NCBI GenBank assembly: GCA_041486365.1
Contig: JBGPLH010000106.1
Span: 1-9,452, forward strand
Length of the DNA: 9,452 nt
Direction of reading: 5' to 3'
Source: JBGPLH01 sp041486365 [NCBI: Thermodesulfobacteriota bacterium]
Lineage (GTDB): Bacteria > JAUYMQ01
The position numbers were made by a program, and so were the translations under genes. The notes under the pieces were generated by a model, which worked only from the letters and a program-made list of their open reading frames with translations, was not told the origin of the DNA and did not search any database. Every line of letters begins with the position of its first letter. Position 1 is the stretch's first letter. Positions 1-6,323 of this stretch are shown here, one piece after another.

Positions 1-45
1 AGCGGCCATGGTTGAAACGTGCGTTGCCCCATGCTCGCGTGCTCG

Positions 46-64
46 GCGGGGGCCGCGCCCCCGC
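46..64. repeat. GC-rich inverted repeat, 8-bp stem
   Basis: Bases 46-53 (GCGGGGGC) are the exact reverse complement of 57-64 (GCCCCCGC), with a 3-base spacer. This is the first of three consecutive hairpin-forming repeats upstream of the Asd-family gene. There is no T-tract after it, so it does not look like an intrinsic terminator. Its function is unknown. Confidence 0.5.
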
Positions 65-98
65 GTGCGGGACGCGAGCGTTGCTCGCGCCCCCGCAC
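65..98. repeat. Long GC-rich hairpin, 14 paired bases per arm
   Basis: The outer stem pairs GTGCGGG (65-71) with CCCGCAC (92-98). The inner stem pairs CGCGAGC (73-79) with GCTCGCG (83-89) around a GTT loop. Only A72 and C90-C91 interrupt the helix. It directly abuts the preceding inverted repeat at 46-64. No T-tract follows. The pairing is read directly from the sequence; whether it forms in RNA or DNA and what it does are not known. Confidence 0.55.
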
Positions 99-122
99 AG
101 CCCCGCCGCATTGGTTACGGTC

Positions 123-170
123 GCCCCATGGCGCGCGGGAGTCGCCCGCCTGCGCGCGCGACCATGGGGC
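123..170. repeat. Inverted repeat with CCATGG-containing arms
   Basis: GCCCCATGG (123-131) is the perfect reverse complement of CCATGGGGC (162-170). CGCGCG at 132-137 can pair with 155-160 after a bulged A161, and GCGGG (135-139) with CCCGC (145-149) is an alternative inner stem. GCCCCATG also occurs at 26-33 and could compete for the 3' arm. The repeat ends about 58 bases before the chosen start of the Asd-family gene. It could be the end of an upstream transcript or a leader structure, but it lacks a T-tract. Confidence 0.5.
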
Positions 171-228
171 CCCGCTTGAACAGGACCATCGGATACGACC
201 CGTTGATCGTTTTTCTCGAGGAACGAAC

Positions 229-1290
229 GTGACAGAGCCCCAACCCCGCCGCCGGCCGCTCGCCGGCGTGGAACCGATCGAGATCGCCCTCATCGGCGCG
301 ACGGAGGCGGCCGGGGAGGAGGTGCTCGCGCAGCTCATCGAGCGCGACTTCCCGGTGCGGCGGCTTCGCGTGCTCGCGGGTCACGAGATGGTGACGGGGG
401 AGGAGATCGCCTTTCGCGGGAAGGATCTGCGCGAGGAGCTTCTCTCCGAGAGCGTCTTCGAGGGGGTCGACATCGCGATCTTCGCCGCGGGCGCCGCGGA
501 CGCGCGCCGGTGGGGGAAGGCAGCCGCGGGCGCGGGCGCCGTCGTGATCGACGCGACAGGAACCTTCGCGCGGGAGGCGCCGGTGATCGTCCCGGAGATC
601 AATCCGCAGGCCATCCCCGAGCATCCCGGCATCCTCGCGAGCCCGACCCCGGCGACGGTGGCCCTCGCGCTCGTGCTCGATCCGCTGCACGCGGCCGCAG
701 GGCTGCGCCGCGTCGTGGTGTCGACCTACCAGGCCGCCTCCGGCATCGGCCGCGCCGGGATGGACGAGCTTTCCGCCCAGAGCCGGGCCGTCTTCAGCGG
801 CGACGATTCGGAGCCCGATCTCTTCCCGCACCGGTTGGCCTTCAACCTCATCCCGCACACGGACGCCTTCGAGACAGAGGGCCCGCTCGCGGGCTCGACG
901 CGCGAGGAGGCGCGGATCGCGAGGGAGACGCCGGGGATCCTGGGCGCGGAAGGCCTCCGCGTCACCGCGACCGCCGTGCGCGTTCCGGTGTTCGTGGGCG
1001 TGGCACTCTCGGTGAACGTCGAGCTGGCGCAGCCGCTCCCCCTCGAGAAGGCGCGCGAGGAGATTGCGGCGGCGCCGGGGTTGCGGCTCATCGACGAGCC
1101 GGCCTTCCATCTCTACCCGCTCCCCGCGGAAGTCACCGGGCGTGACGACGTGTTCGTCGGGCGAGTGCGAACGGACCCGACGGTGCCCAGCGGCCTGAAC
1201 CTCTGGGTCGTCGCCGACGATCTCCGGCGCGGCGTCGGTATCAATGTCGTGGGAATCGCCGAGGCGCTGCTCAAACGCCGGCATCCCTGA
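229..1290 (+). CDS. Aspartate-semialdehyde dehydrogenase family protein (Asd/Usg-like), probably catalytically inactive
   Basis: The protein has 353 residues from GTG 229, preceded by GAGGAA at 218-223. Fold signatures of the Asd family are clear: a Rossmann start (GATEAAG, residues 23-29), VVSTYQAASG with the substrate-site Gln168, FNLIPHTDAFE (205-215), TREEAR, and RVPV with Arg251. Three active-site positions are changed. The catalytic-Cys motif NPNCST reads SPTPAT (138-143), so Cys is Pro141. The base motif GHSE reads GVAL (257-260), so His is Val258. The second Gly of the GATGAVG loop is Glu26, and the RSAG motif that contacts the NADP phosphate is missing. The normal enzyme reduces aspartyl phosphate to the semialdehyde for Lys/Met/Thr synthesis. 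This copy should not form the thioester intermediate. It lies 26 bases before truA, echoing E. coli usg-truA, where Usg is an inactive Asd paralogue. Family assignment is firm; loss of activity and the Usg comparison are inference. Confidence 0.88.
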   Translation: MTEPQPRRRPLAGVEPIEIALIGATEAAGEEVLAQLIERDFPVRRLRVLAGHEMVTGEEIAFRGKDLREELLSESVFEGVDIAIFAAGAADARRWGKAAAGAGAVVIDATGTFAREAPVIVPEINPQAIPEHPGILASPTPATVALALVLDPLHAAAGLRRVVVSTYQAASGIGRAGMDELSAQSRAVFSGDDSEPDLFPHRLAFNLIPHTDAFETEGPLAGSTREEARIARETPGILGAEGLRVTATAVRVPVFVGVALSVNVELAQPLPLEKAREEIAAAPGLRLIDEPAFHLYPLPAEVTGRDDVFVGRVRTDPTVPSGLNLWVVADDLRRGVGINVVGIAEALLKRRHP

Positions 1291-1316
1291 CATCTGATTG
1301 CAGATCGCGGGGCCGC

Positions 1317-2093
1317 ATGCGTCACGTGAAGCTCATCCTCGAGTACGACGGCACGGCCTACGGGGGCTGGCAGCGTCAGAAGGGAGCCGTGACACTACAG
1401 CAGGTCCTCGAGGAGAAGCTCGAGGTCCTGCTGCGCCACCCGGCCAAGGCCGCCGCCGCCGGCCGCACGGACGCCGGCGTCCACGCGACAGGCCAGGGGG
1501 CCTGCTTCCGGACCGACGCGTCGCTCTCCCCGGATCGCATCCGCAAGGGGCTCAACGCGCTCCTCCCCGACGACATCGCGGTCGTGGAGGCCTCGGAGGT
1601 TGCCGCGCGCTTCGATCCCCGGCGCCACGCGCGGGGCAAGCTTTACCGCTACCTCGTCTGGAACCGCCCGTCGCGCCCGGCGCTGCTCCGGCACCGCGCC
1701 TGGCACGTGCGCGAGCCGCTCGATCTGCCCGCCATGCGCGCCGCGGCGAAGGTCCTCCGGGGCGAGCAGGACTTCGCGGCCTTCCAGGCCTCCGGCTGCT
1801 CGGCGAAGACATCCGTCCGAACGCTCCGCCGGCTTTGGATCGGGCCCTGGGACGAGGGGGAGTTTGGCGAGGGGCTGCTGGCCTTCGAGGCAGAGGGAAC
1901 GGCCTTCCTGCGGTTCATGGTCCGGAACCTCGTTGGGACCCTCGTGGAGGTGGGCCTGGGGCGCCTTTCGCGGGCCGATGTGGCCCGCATCCTGGCCGGT
2001 CGCGACCGCCGGGCGGCCGGAAGGACGGCCCCGGCCTGCGGGCTCACGCTCGTCCGGGTGGACTACGACCGCGTAGCCCAGAATGAGCCTTGA
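1317..2093 (+). CDS. truA: tRNA pseudouridine(38-40) synthase TruA
   Basis: This 258-residue protein isomerises uridines 38-40 in the anticodon arm of many tRNAs to pseudouridine in the cytosol. The catalytic motif GRTDAGVHA is present at 49-57, with Asp52 as the nucleophile. Other conserved elements are the YDGTAYGGWQ start (10-19), the ARGKLYRY block with Tyr110, and MVRNLVG (201-207) with the conserved Arg203. Length matches the family (about 245-270). ATG 1317 is the natural start because the family signature begins within ten residues; the ribosome site is only a weak GCGGGG a few bases upstream. The gene follows the Asd-family gene by 26 bases and probably shares its transcript. Its stop codon overlaps the -35 hexamer of the rplM promoter. 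Confidence 0.97.
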   Translation: MRHVKLILEYDGTAYGGWQRQKGAVTLQQVLEEKLEVLLRHPAKAAAAGRTDAGVHATGQGACFRTDASLSPDRIRKGLNALLPDDIAVVEASEVAARFDPRRHARGKLYRYLVWNRPSRPALLRHRAWHVREPLDLPAMRAAAKVLRGEQDFAAFQASGCSAKTSVRTLRRLWIGPWDEGEFGEGLLAFEAEGTAFLRFMVRNLVGTLVEVGLGRLSRADVARILAGRDRRAAGRTAPACGLTLVRVDYDRVAQNEP

Positions 2094-2118
2094 CGGACGC
2101 GGGGTTGGCGGGTATGCT
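2090..2118 (+). promoter_or_regulatory. Sigma-70-type promoter for rplM-rpsI
   Basis: TTGACG (2090-2095) and TATGCT (2113-2118) are separated by exactly 17 bases. The -35 matches consensus at 5 of 6 positions and the -10 at 4 of 6. The -35 overlaps the TGA stop of truA. A start near 2125 would give a leader of about 100 nt before rplM. Prediction is from sequence only. Confidence 0.65.
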
Positions 2119-2124
2119 CCCCCG

Positions 2125-2225
2125 TTCCATGAAGCCGGCTGGTGAGCCGGAGGGCGTTTTTCGGGCCCTTCGCCCGTCCGGTGACTCCAATTCCATCGAG
2201 AAGCGAGCCCAACGAGAAACGATCA
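2125..2225 (+). promoter_or_regulatory. Structured 5' leader of rplM-rpsI, possible autoregulatory element
   Basis: Two hairpins share bases and so may compete. Hairpin A pairs CCGGCT (2135-2140) with AGCCGG (2145-2150) around GGTG. Hairpin B pairs CCGGA (2147-2151) with TCCGG (2177-2181) and GGGCG (2152-2156) with CGCCC (2171-2175), leaving a bulged G2176 and a T-rich loop. CCGG at 2147-2150 belongs to both. GGTGA occurs in the A loop and again at 2180-2184. In other bacteria rplM operons have leaders that bind L13 for feedback control; assigning that role here is inference, and I do not match this leader to a named RNA family. Confidence 0.45.
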
Positions 2226-2666
2226 ATGAAGACCTATTCCGCCAAGCCCGGGGAAGTCGAGAAGAAGTGGCACGTGGTGGACGTGAGCGGCCTGGTGCTC
2301 GGCCGCGTGGCCACGAAGATCGCCGACCTCCTTCGCGGCAAGCACAAGCCCGAGTTCACTCACCACACCGACACGGGTGATTTCGTGATCGTCGTGAACG
2401 CGGAGAAGGTGCGGCTCACCGGGAAGAAGTGGACCGACAAGCTCTACAGCCACCACACGGGCTACCCCGGGGGCCTCAGGCAGATCACGGCGGAGAAGCA
2501 GCGCGAGAAGGATCCGGCTTTCATCATCCGCGAGGCGGTGTGGGGGATGATCCCGAAGACGAAGCTCGGCAAGGCGCAGATCAAGAAGCTCAAGGTCTAC
2601 GCAGGCCCCGACCATCCCCACCAGTCCCAGACCCCGGCCCCGCTCGCGCAGGCGAAGAGCGCCTGA
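2226..2666 (+). CDS. rplM: 50S ribosomal protein L13 (bL13/uL13)
   Basis: This 146-residue protein is a component of the large ribosomal subunit, close to the 142 residues of E. coli L13. Recognisable blocks are [16 protein letters not shown] near the N terminus, [42 protein letters not shown], and [13 protein letters not shown] followed by [17 protein letters not shown] 2226 begins the family's [12 protein letters not shown] N terminus; an in-frame upstream start at 2142 would add 28 atypical residues and destroy the leader hairpins. The ribosome site is weak (GAGAAA at 2214-2219). The C-terminal few residues ([10 protein letters not shown]) are a short lineage-specific tail. It is co-transcribed with rpsI, 32 bases downstream. 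Confidence 0.97.
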   Translation: MKTYSAKPGEVEKKWHVVDVSGLVLGRVATKIADLLRGKHKPEFTHHTDTGDFVIVVNAEKVRLTGKKWTDKLYSHHTGYPGGLRQITAEKQREKDPAFIIREAVWGMIPKTKLGKAQIKKLKVYAGPDHPHQSQTPAPLAQAKSA

Positions 2667-2698
2667 CGCGGCAGCGCCCTCCAGAGGCATCGAGAGAC

Positions 2699-3100
2699 AT
2701 GGCGGAAGCAGCCCAGGTATTCGTCACGACGGGGAAACGCAAGACGGCGGTCGCCCGCCTGCGCATGAAGCACGGCGATGGGAAGATCATCGTCAACGGC
2801 AAGCCGATGGACGAGTACTTCGGCGGCCTGGAGACCTCCAAGCTGATCATCAAGCAGCCGCTCGAAATCACGAACACGCTGGGCCGGTACGATATCGTCG
2901 TGACCCTTCGCGGCGGCGGCAAGGTGGGCGGCGCATCCGCGATCCGACACGGGATCACGCGGGCGCTCCTGCTGGCCGATCCGGGCTTCCGGACGCCGCT
3001 CAAGCGCGCCGGGTTCGTGACGCGCGACAGCCGGATCAAGGAGCGCAAGAAGTACGGCCAGAAGGGCGCGCGCGCACGCTTCCAGTTCAGCAAGCGCTGA
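2699..3100 (+). CDS. rpsI: 30S ribosomal protein S9 (uS9)
   Basis: This 133-residue protein is a component of the small subunit whose C-terminal tail reaches the P-site tRNA. The N terminus carries [16 protein letters not shown], followed by a [16 protein letters not shown] block, the [21 protein letters not shown] core, and [20 protein letters not shown] at the C terminus, with the invariant FSKR end intact. The core Gly-rich segment reads [10 protein letters not shown] where many family members have GQAGAIRHGI, a mild variation. Start ATG 2699 follows CGAGAGAC, a weak ribosome site. The rplM-rpsI order is the standard bacterial operon, and the intrinsic terminator just downstream closes the unit. 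Confidence 0.97.
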   Translation: MAEAAQVFVTTGKRKTAVARLRMKHGDGKIIVNGKPMDEYFGGLETSKLIIKQPLEITNTLGRYDIVVTLRGGGKVGGASAIRHGITRALLLADPGFRTPLKRAGFVTRDSRIKERKKYGQKGARARFQFSKR

Positions 3101-3123
3101 TCCGCGGCCGGACCTGCTTTCCG

Positions 3124-3151
3124 AGGGCCCCGCGACGCGGGGCCCTTTTTC
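3124..3151 (+). terminator. Intrinsic terminator of rplM-rpsI
   Basis: GGGCCCCGC (3125-3133) pairs perfectly with GCGGGGCCC (3137-3145) around a GAC loop, flanked by A3124-T3146 and followed by a five-T run (3146-3150). It lies 23 bases after the rpsI stop codon. Confidence 0.92.
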
Positions 3152-3168
3152 TATCCCGGGTCCGCGCG

Positions 3169-3177
3169 TGATAGACT
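3169..3177 (+). promoter_or_regulatory. Possible extended -10 promoter element for argC
   Basis: TG-A-TAGACT at 3169-3177 resembles an extended -10 element. The -35 region at the usual distance falls in the T-tract of the preceding terminator and matches poorly. A start near 3184 would place the structured repeat at the very 5' end of the argC transcript. A new promoter is expected here because a terminator lies just upstream. Confidence 0.35.
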
Positions 3178-3183
3178 GGCGAG

Positions 3184-3217
3184 CCCTGTTGGGGAGGGCG
3201 AGGCTCCTGCCGAGCCG
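3184..3217 (+). repeat. Structured intergenic repeat, copy 1 (tandem G.A hairpin)
   Basis: The element has a small CCC-TGTT-GGG hairpin (3184-3193), a short linker, then a symmetric hairpin: GGC, GA, GGC, loop TCCT, GCC, GA, GCC (3197-3216). The two GA steps face each other as tandem G.A mismatches inside the stem. A second copy at 8013-8044 keeps the outer arms, both GA steps and the TCC loop, and swaps the middle inner pair (G3203-C3210 becomes C8030-G8037). It ends at the ribosome-binding sequence GGAGAGG (3217-3223) of argC, so it could influence translation start. It looks like a dispersed REP-like element; function unknown. Confidence 0.6.
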
Positions 3218-3232
3218 GAGAGGTCTTCGAAC

Positions 3233-4261
3233 ATGATCCAGGTCGCCATCGCGGGAGCAAGCGGGTACACGGGGCTCGAGCTGCTCCGAATCCTGCTGCG
3301 CCACCCCGGGGTCACGATCACCGCGGTGACCAGCGAGCAGCACGACGGGAAGCCCGTGAACGAGGTCTTCCCGGGGCTCGTGGACGCGGGCGGGCTGGTG
3401 TGCCGGTCGCTCAAGACGGCCGATCTGGCGAAGCGCGCCGACGTGGTCTTCACGGCGCTACCCCACGGCACCGCGATGCAGACGGTCGCGGAGGTGGTGG
3501 ACGCGGGAAAGCGCGCGATCGACATCTCGGCGGACTATCGCCTCCACGACCTCGCCGTCCACGAGAAAACCTACGGCAAGCACGCGCGTCCCGATCTGCT
3601 CGCGAAGGCGGTGTACGGACTTCCCGAGCTTCACCGCGAGGCCATCCGCGGCGCGAAGCTCGTGGCGAACCCGGGCTGCTACCCCACGGGCGCCATCCTC
3701 GCGCTGGCGCCCCTCCTGCGCGAGAGGCTGATCGAGCCGGAGCAGATCATCGTGGACGCCAAGTCGGGTGTCTCCGGCGCGGGTCGAGCGGCCAGCGTGG
3801 ACATGCTGTTCTCCGAGGTGCACGGGAGCATCAAGGCCTACAAGGTCGCCGAGCACCGGCACCAGCCCGAGATCGAGCAGGAGCTGTCGGGAATCGCCGG
3901 GCGGCCGATCGTGATCTCCTTCACGCCCCACCTCGTTCCCATGGACCGGGGCATCCTCTCGACGATCTACGTGACCCCGAAGCGCGGCGCCGACATCGCG
4001 GGCGCCTATGCCGCCGCCTACAAGGACGAGCCCTTCGTCCGCGTGCTGCCCCACGGGCAGGTCCCGGCCACGGGCCACGTCCTCGGCTCGAACTACGTCC
4101 TCATCGGCTGGAAGGAGGACCCGCGCACGGGCCGGGCCGTGATCGTCTCCGCCATCGATAACCTGGTGAAAGGCGCCTCCGGCCAGGCGGTCGAGAACAT
4201 GAACCTCATGTGCGGCCTGCCCGAGACAACGGCGCTGACGCAGCTCCCGCTGTTCCCTTGA
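3233..4261 (+). CDS. argC: N-acetyl-gamma-glutamyl-phosphate reductase
   Basis: This 342-residue cytosolic enzyme performs the third step of arginine synthesis, NADPH-dependent reduction of N-acetylglutamyl phosphate to the semialdehyde. The Rossmann motif [10 protein letters not shown] sits at residues 8-17. The catalytic Cys149 lies in ANPGCYPTG, and the HRHQPEI block (208-214) holds the active-site His. [10 protein letters not shown] (175-184) and [12 protein letters not shown] are typical. Length matches the long-form ArgC (about 340-350). ATG 3233 is supported by GGAGAGG nine bases upstream and by the Rossmann motif starting at residue 8. It is the first gene after the rpsI terminator, and hyuA starts 31 bases after its stop with no terminator between, so argC-hyuA-hyuB is probably one operon. 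No other arg genes are in view. Confidence 0.96.
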   Translation: MIQVAIAGASGYTGLELLRILLRHPGVTITAVTSEQHDGKPVNEVFPGLVDAGGLVCRSLKTADLAKRADVVFTALPHGTAMQTVAEVVDAGKRAIDISADYRLHDLAVHEKTYGKHARPDLLAKAVYGLPELHREAIRGAKLVANPGCYPTGAILALAPLLRERLIEPEQIIVDAKSGVSGAGRAASVDMLFSEVHGSIKAYKVAEHRHQPEIEQELSGIAGRPIVISFTPHLVPMDRGILSTIYVTPKRGADIAGAYAAAYKDEPFVRVLPHGQVPATGHVLGSNYVLIGWKEDPRTGRAVIVSAIDNLVKGASGQAVENMNLMCGLPETTALTQLPLFP

Positions 4262-4292
4262 ATCCTTTCGGTTCCCCGCCGACCCCGCACCG

Positions 4293-6323
4293 GTGAAACG
4301 CGCCGAACCCACCCGCGCCGGAATCGACACCGGCGGCACGTTCACGGATCTCGTGGTTGCGGGGCCGGACGGGTTGCACGTCGTCAAGGTCCTATCCACA
4401 CCCCGCGATCCGGCGCACGCGGTGCTGGCTGTGCTCGAGGAGGCGAAGGTCCCGAAGGGGCGCGACGTCACCGTCGTGCACGGCACCACGGTGGCGACGA
4501 ACACGCTCCTGACACGGACCGGCGCGCGGACGGCTCTCGTCACGACTGCGGGCTTCGAGGACGTGCTCGCGCTGGGGCGTCAGGCCCGGCCGAGCCTCTA
4601 CGATCTCTTCCAGACCGTTCCAGAGCCTCTCGTCCCCGATGCGCTGCGGTTCGGCGTGGACACACGTACCACGCACGACGGCACGCTGGAGTCGCCGCCG
4701 AAGCCCGAGGACCTGAAGCACCTCGTGACCACGCTCCGTCACGCCAGGCCCGAAGCCATCGCCGTCTGCCTCCTCTTTTCTTACGCCAATCCCGACGCCG
4801 AGGAGCGCATTGCCCGCGCGCTGAAACCGCTCGGGGTTCCGCTCTCCGTCTCCTCGCGCCTCCTCCCCGAGTACCGTGAGTACGAGCGCACGAGCACGAC
4901 CTGCGTGAATGCCTACGTGGCGCCGCGCATGTCGGCCTACCTCGACGGCCTGGGTCGCGCGGTGGGCCGGAGGCTCCGCGTGATGCAGTCGAGCGGCGGA
5001 TCGCTCTCGGCGCGGGCTGCATCGGCCGAGCCGGTGCGCACGGTGCTTTCTGGCCCGGCGGGCGGCGTCGTGGGCGCCCGCGCGGTCGCGGCGCGGGCTG
5101 GCTTCGACAGGATCATCTCCTTCGACATGGGCGGCACCTCGACGGACGTTTGCCTCGTGGAAGGCGAGATCCGCACGACCTCCGAGGCTTCGGTCGCGGG
5201 ATGTCCGATCCGCGTACCCGTCATCGACATCCACACCGTTGGTGCGGGGGGCGGGTCTATTGCATGGGTCGACGAGGGGGGCGCGCTTCGCGTGGGGCCG
5301 CAGTCCGCCGGGGCTGATCCCGGTCCCATCTGCTACGGGAAGGGGAGGGCGCTCACGGTGACCGACGCGAACCTCTTCCTCGGCCGCCTCCACGCGGGCA
5401 CAGCGCTCGCGGGACGCGTGCGGATGAAGCCCGCCCGCATCGCGGCGCCGCTCGGCGCGGCCGCGAGGAAGCTCCGCCTTTCCCGGGACCGCGCCGCGGA
5501 GGGCGTGCTCGCCATCGCGAACGCCACGATGGAGAAGGCCCTCCGGGTGATCTCCATGGAGCGTGGCCACGATCCGCGCGAGTTCGCCCTCGTGGCCTTC
5601 GGCGGCGCGGGGCCCGTGCACGCGGCCGATCTCGCACGCGCCCTGCGCATTCCCACCGTGATCGTGCCCCGCATGGCCGGAGTGCTTTCGGCGCTCGGCC
5701 TCCTCTTCGCGGACGTCGCGAAGGATTTTTCGCGCACGCTATTCGTCGCGGCCGACCCGCGTGGATGGCGGCGCGCGCAGACGGTCTTCCGAGAGCTGGA
5801 GGCGCGGGCCCGTCGGGACATGGCGGCAGAGGGCGTCTCCCCGCGGGATCTGCGCCTGGAGCGCGCGCTCGATCTGCGCTACGCGGGGCAGAGCTACGAG
5901 CTGACCGTCCCGGCGACCAGAGACTTCGCCACGCGGTTCAAGCGGCTCCACGAGAAGACCTACGGACACGCCTATCCGGGCCGCGCGATCGAGCTTGTGA
6001 ACGTGCGGCTTCGCGCGGTGGCGCGCGCGGCGCACCCGCTGCTGCCCCCGCCGAAGAAGGCGACGCGGGCCAGGGGCGCGCGGGACGCGATCGTCGCCCG
6101 TCAGCGGATGCTCTTCGGCGGGAGATGGGGTGAGGGGCTCGTCCTCGATCGCGAAGGGCTCCTGCCCGGCGTGGAAATCCGCGGCCCCGCCATCGTCGTC
6201 GAGGTGTCGGCCACGACGGTTGTCCCTCCCGATTTCAAGCTGCGCGTGGACGGCCACGGAAACCTTCTCCTCTCGGCGGCCGCGTCCCCGCGTCCGCGGC
6301 GACGCCTCTCCCGAGGACGATGA
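4293..6323 (+). CDS. hyuA: Hydantoinase/oxoprolinase family protein, subunit A (HyuA type)
   Basis: This 676-residue protein is the ATP-binding subunit of an ATP-dependent cyclic-amide hydrolase or related carboxylase. Actin-fold nucleotide-binding signatures appear in order: IDTGGTFTDL (11-20), HGTTVATN (63-70), SGPAGG (253-258) and FDMGGTSTD (277-285), then IDIHTVGAGGGS (311-322) and a GADPGPICYGKG block. PEYREYERT (192-200) is also typical. Length is normal for HyuA (about 680). Substrates in this family include 5-oxoproline, N-methylhydantoin and acetone/acetophenone; sequence alone does not choose among them, though a 5-oxoprolinase is the commonest guess. GTG 4293 is the only start that keeps the first phosphate motif, and no purine-rich ribosome site precedes it, so coupling to argC is likely. 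Its stop overlaps hyuB by ATGA. Confidence 0.9.
   Translation: MKRAEPTRAGIDTGGTFTDLVVAGPDGLHVVKVLSTPRDPAHAVLAVLEEAKVPKGRDVTVVHGTTVATNTLLTRTGARTALVTTAGFEDVLALGRQARPSLYDLFQTVPEPLVPDALRFGVDTRTTHDGTLESPPKPEDLKHLVTTLRHARPEAIAVCLLFSYANPDAEERIARALKPLGVPLSVSSRLLPEYREYERTSTTCVNAYVAPRMSAYLDGLGRAVGRRLRVMQSSGGSLSARAASAEPVRTVLSGPAGGVVGARAVAARAGFDRIISFDMGGTSTDVCLVEGEIRTTSEASVAGCPIRVPVIDIHTVGAGGGSIAWVDEGGALRVGPQSAGADPGPICYGKGRALTVTDANLFLGRLHAGTALAGRVRMKPARIAAPLGAAARKLRLSRDRAAEGVLAIANATMEKALRVISMERGHDPREFALVAFGGAGPVHAADLARALRIPTVIVPRMAGVLSALGLLFADVAKDFSRTLFVAADPRGWRRAQTVFRELEARARRDMAAEGVSPRDLRLERALDLRYAGQSYELTVPATRDFATRFKRLHEKTYGHAYPGRAIELVNVRLRAVARAAHPLLPPPKKATRARGARDAIVARQRMLFGGRWGEGLVLDREGLLPGVEIRGPAIVVEVSATTVVPPDFKLRVDGHGNLLLSAAASPRPRRRLSRGR

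Larger units (their letters stand above)
1..228. other. Upstream non-coding stretch, no gene recognised
   Basis: Open frames run through this stretch, but their translations are Arg/Ala/Pro-rich low-complexity sequence and match no family I know. A continuous in-frame upstream extension of the Asd-family protein exists from ATG 19, but it adds about 70 residues ahead of the Rossmann fold and is not credible. The stretch holds three hairpin-forming repeats (46-64, 65-98, 123-170). I see no tRNA, 4.5S RNA, RNase P or tmRNA signature and no convincing promoter hexamer pair. The end of an upstream gene could lie left of the window. Confidence 0.5.

Noticed and set aside
19-228. In-frame N-terminal extension of the Asd-family protein from ATG 19
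   Set aside because: It would add about 70 Arg/Ala/Pro-rich residues before the Rossmann fold, crosses three hairpins, and ignores the good ribosome site in front of GTG 229.
1292-1305. Small hairpin ATCTG/CAGAT between the Asd-family gene and truA
   Set aside because: Only five base pairs, no T-tract; expected by chance.
2134-2190. Riboswitch (FMN or cobalamin type) suggested by GGTGA-containing hairpins
   Set aside because: Only short motif resemblance; the conserved boxes of those riboswitches are absent and the downstream gene is a ribosomal protein.
2142-2225. Upstream ATG-like start for rplM at 2142
   Set aside because: The added residues are not found in L13, and the stretch is better explained as the structured leader; ATG 2226 gives the family N terminus.
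4392-5621. Long minus-strand open frame (about 400 codons) opposite hyuA
   Set aside because: Same reason: compositional shadow of hyuA, no motifs, no ribosome site or promoter.
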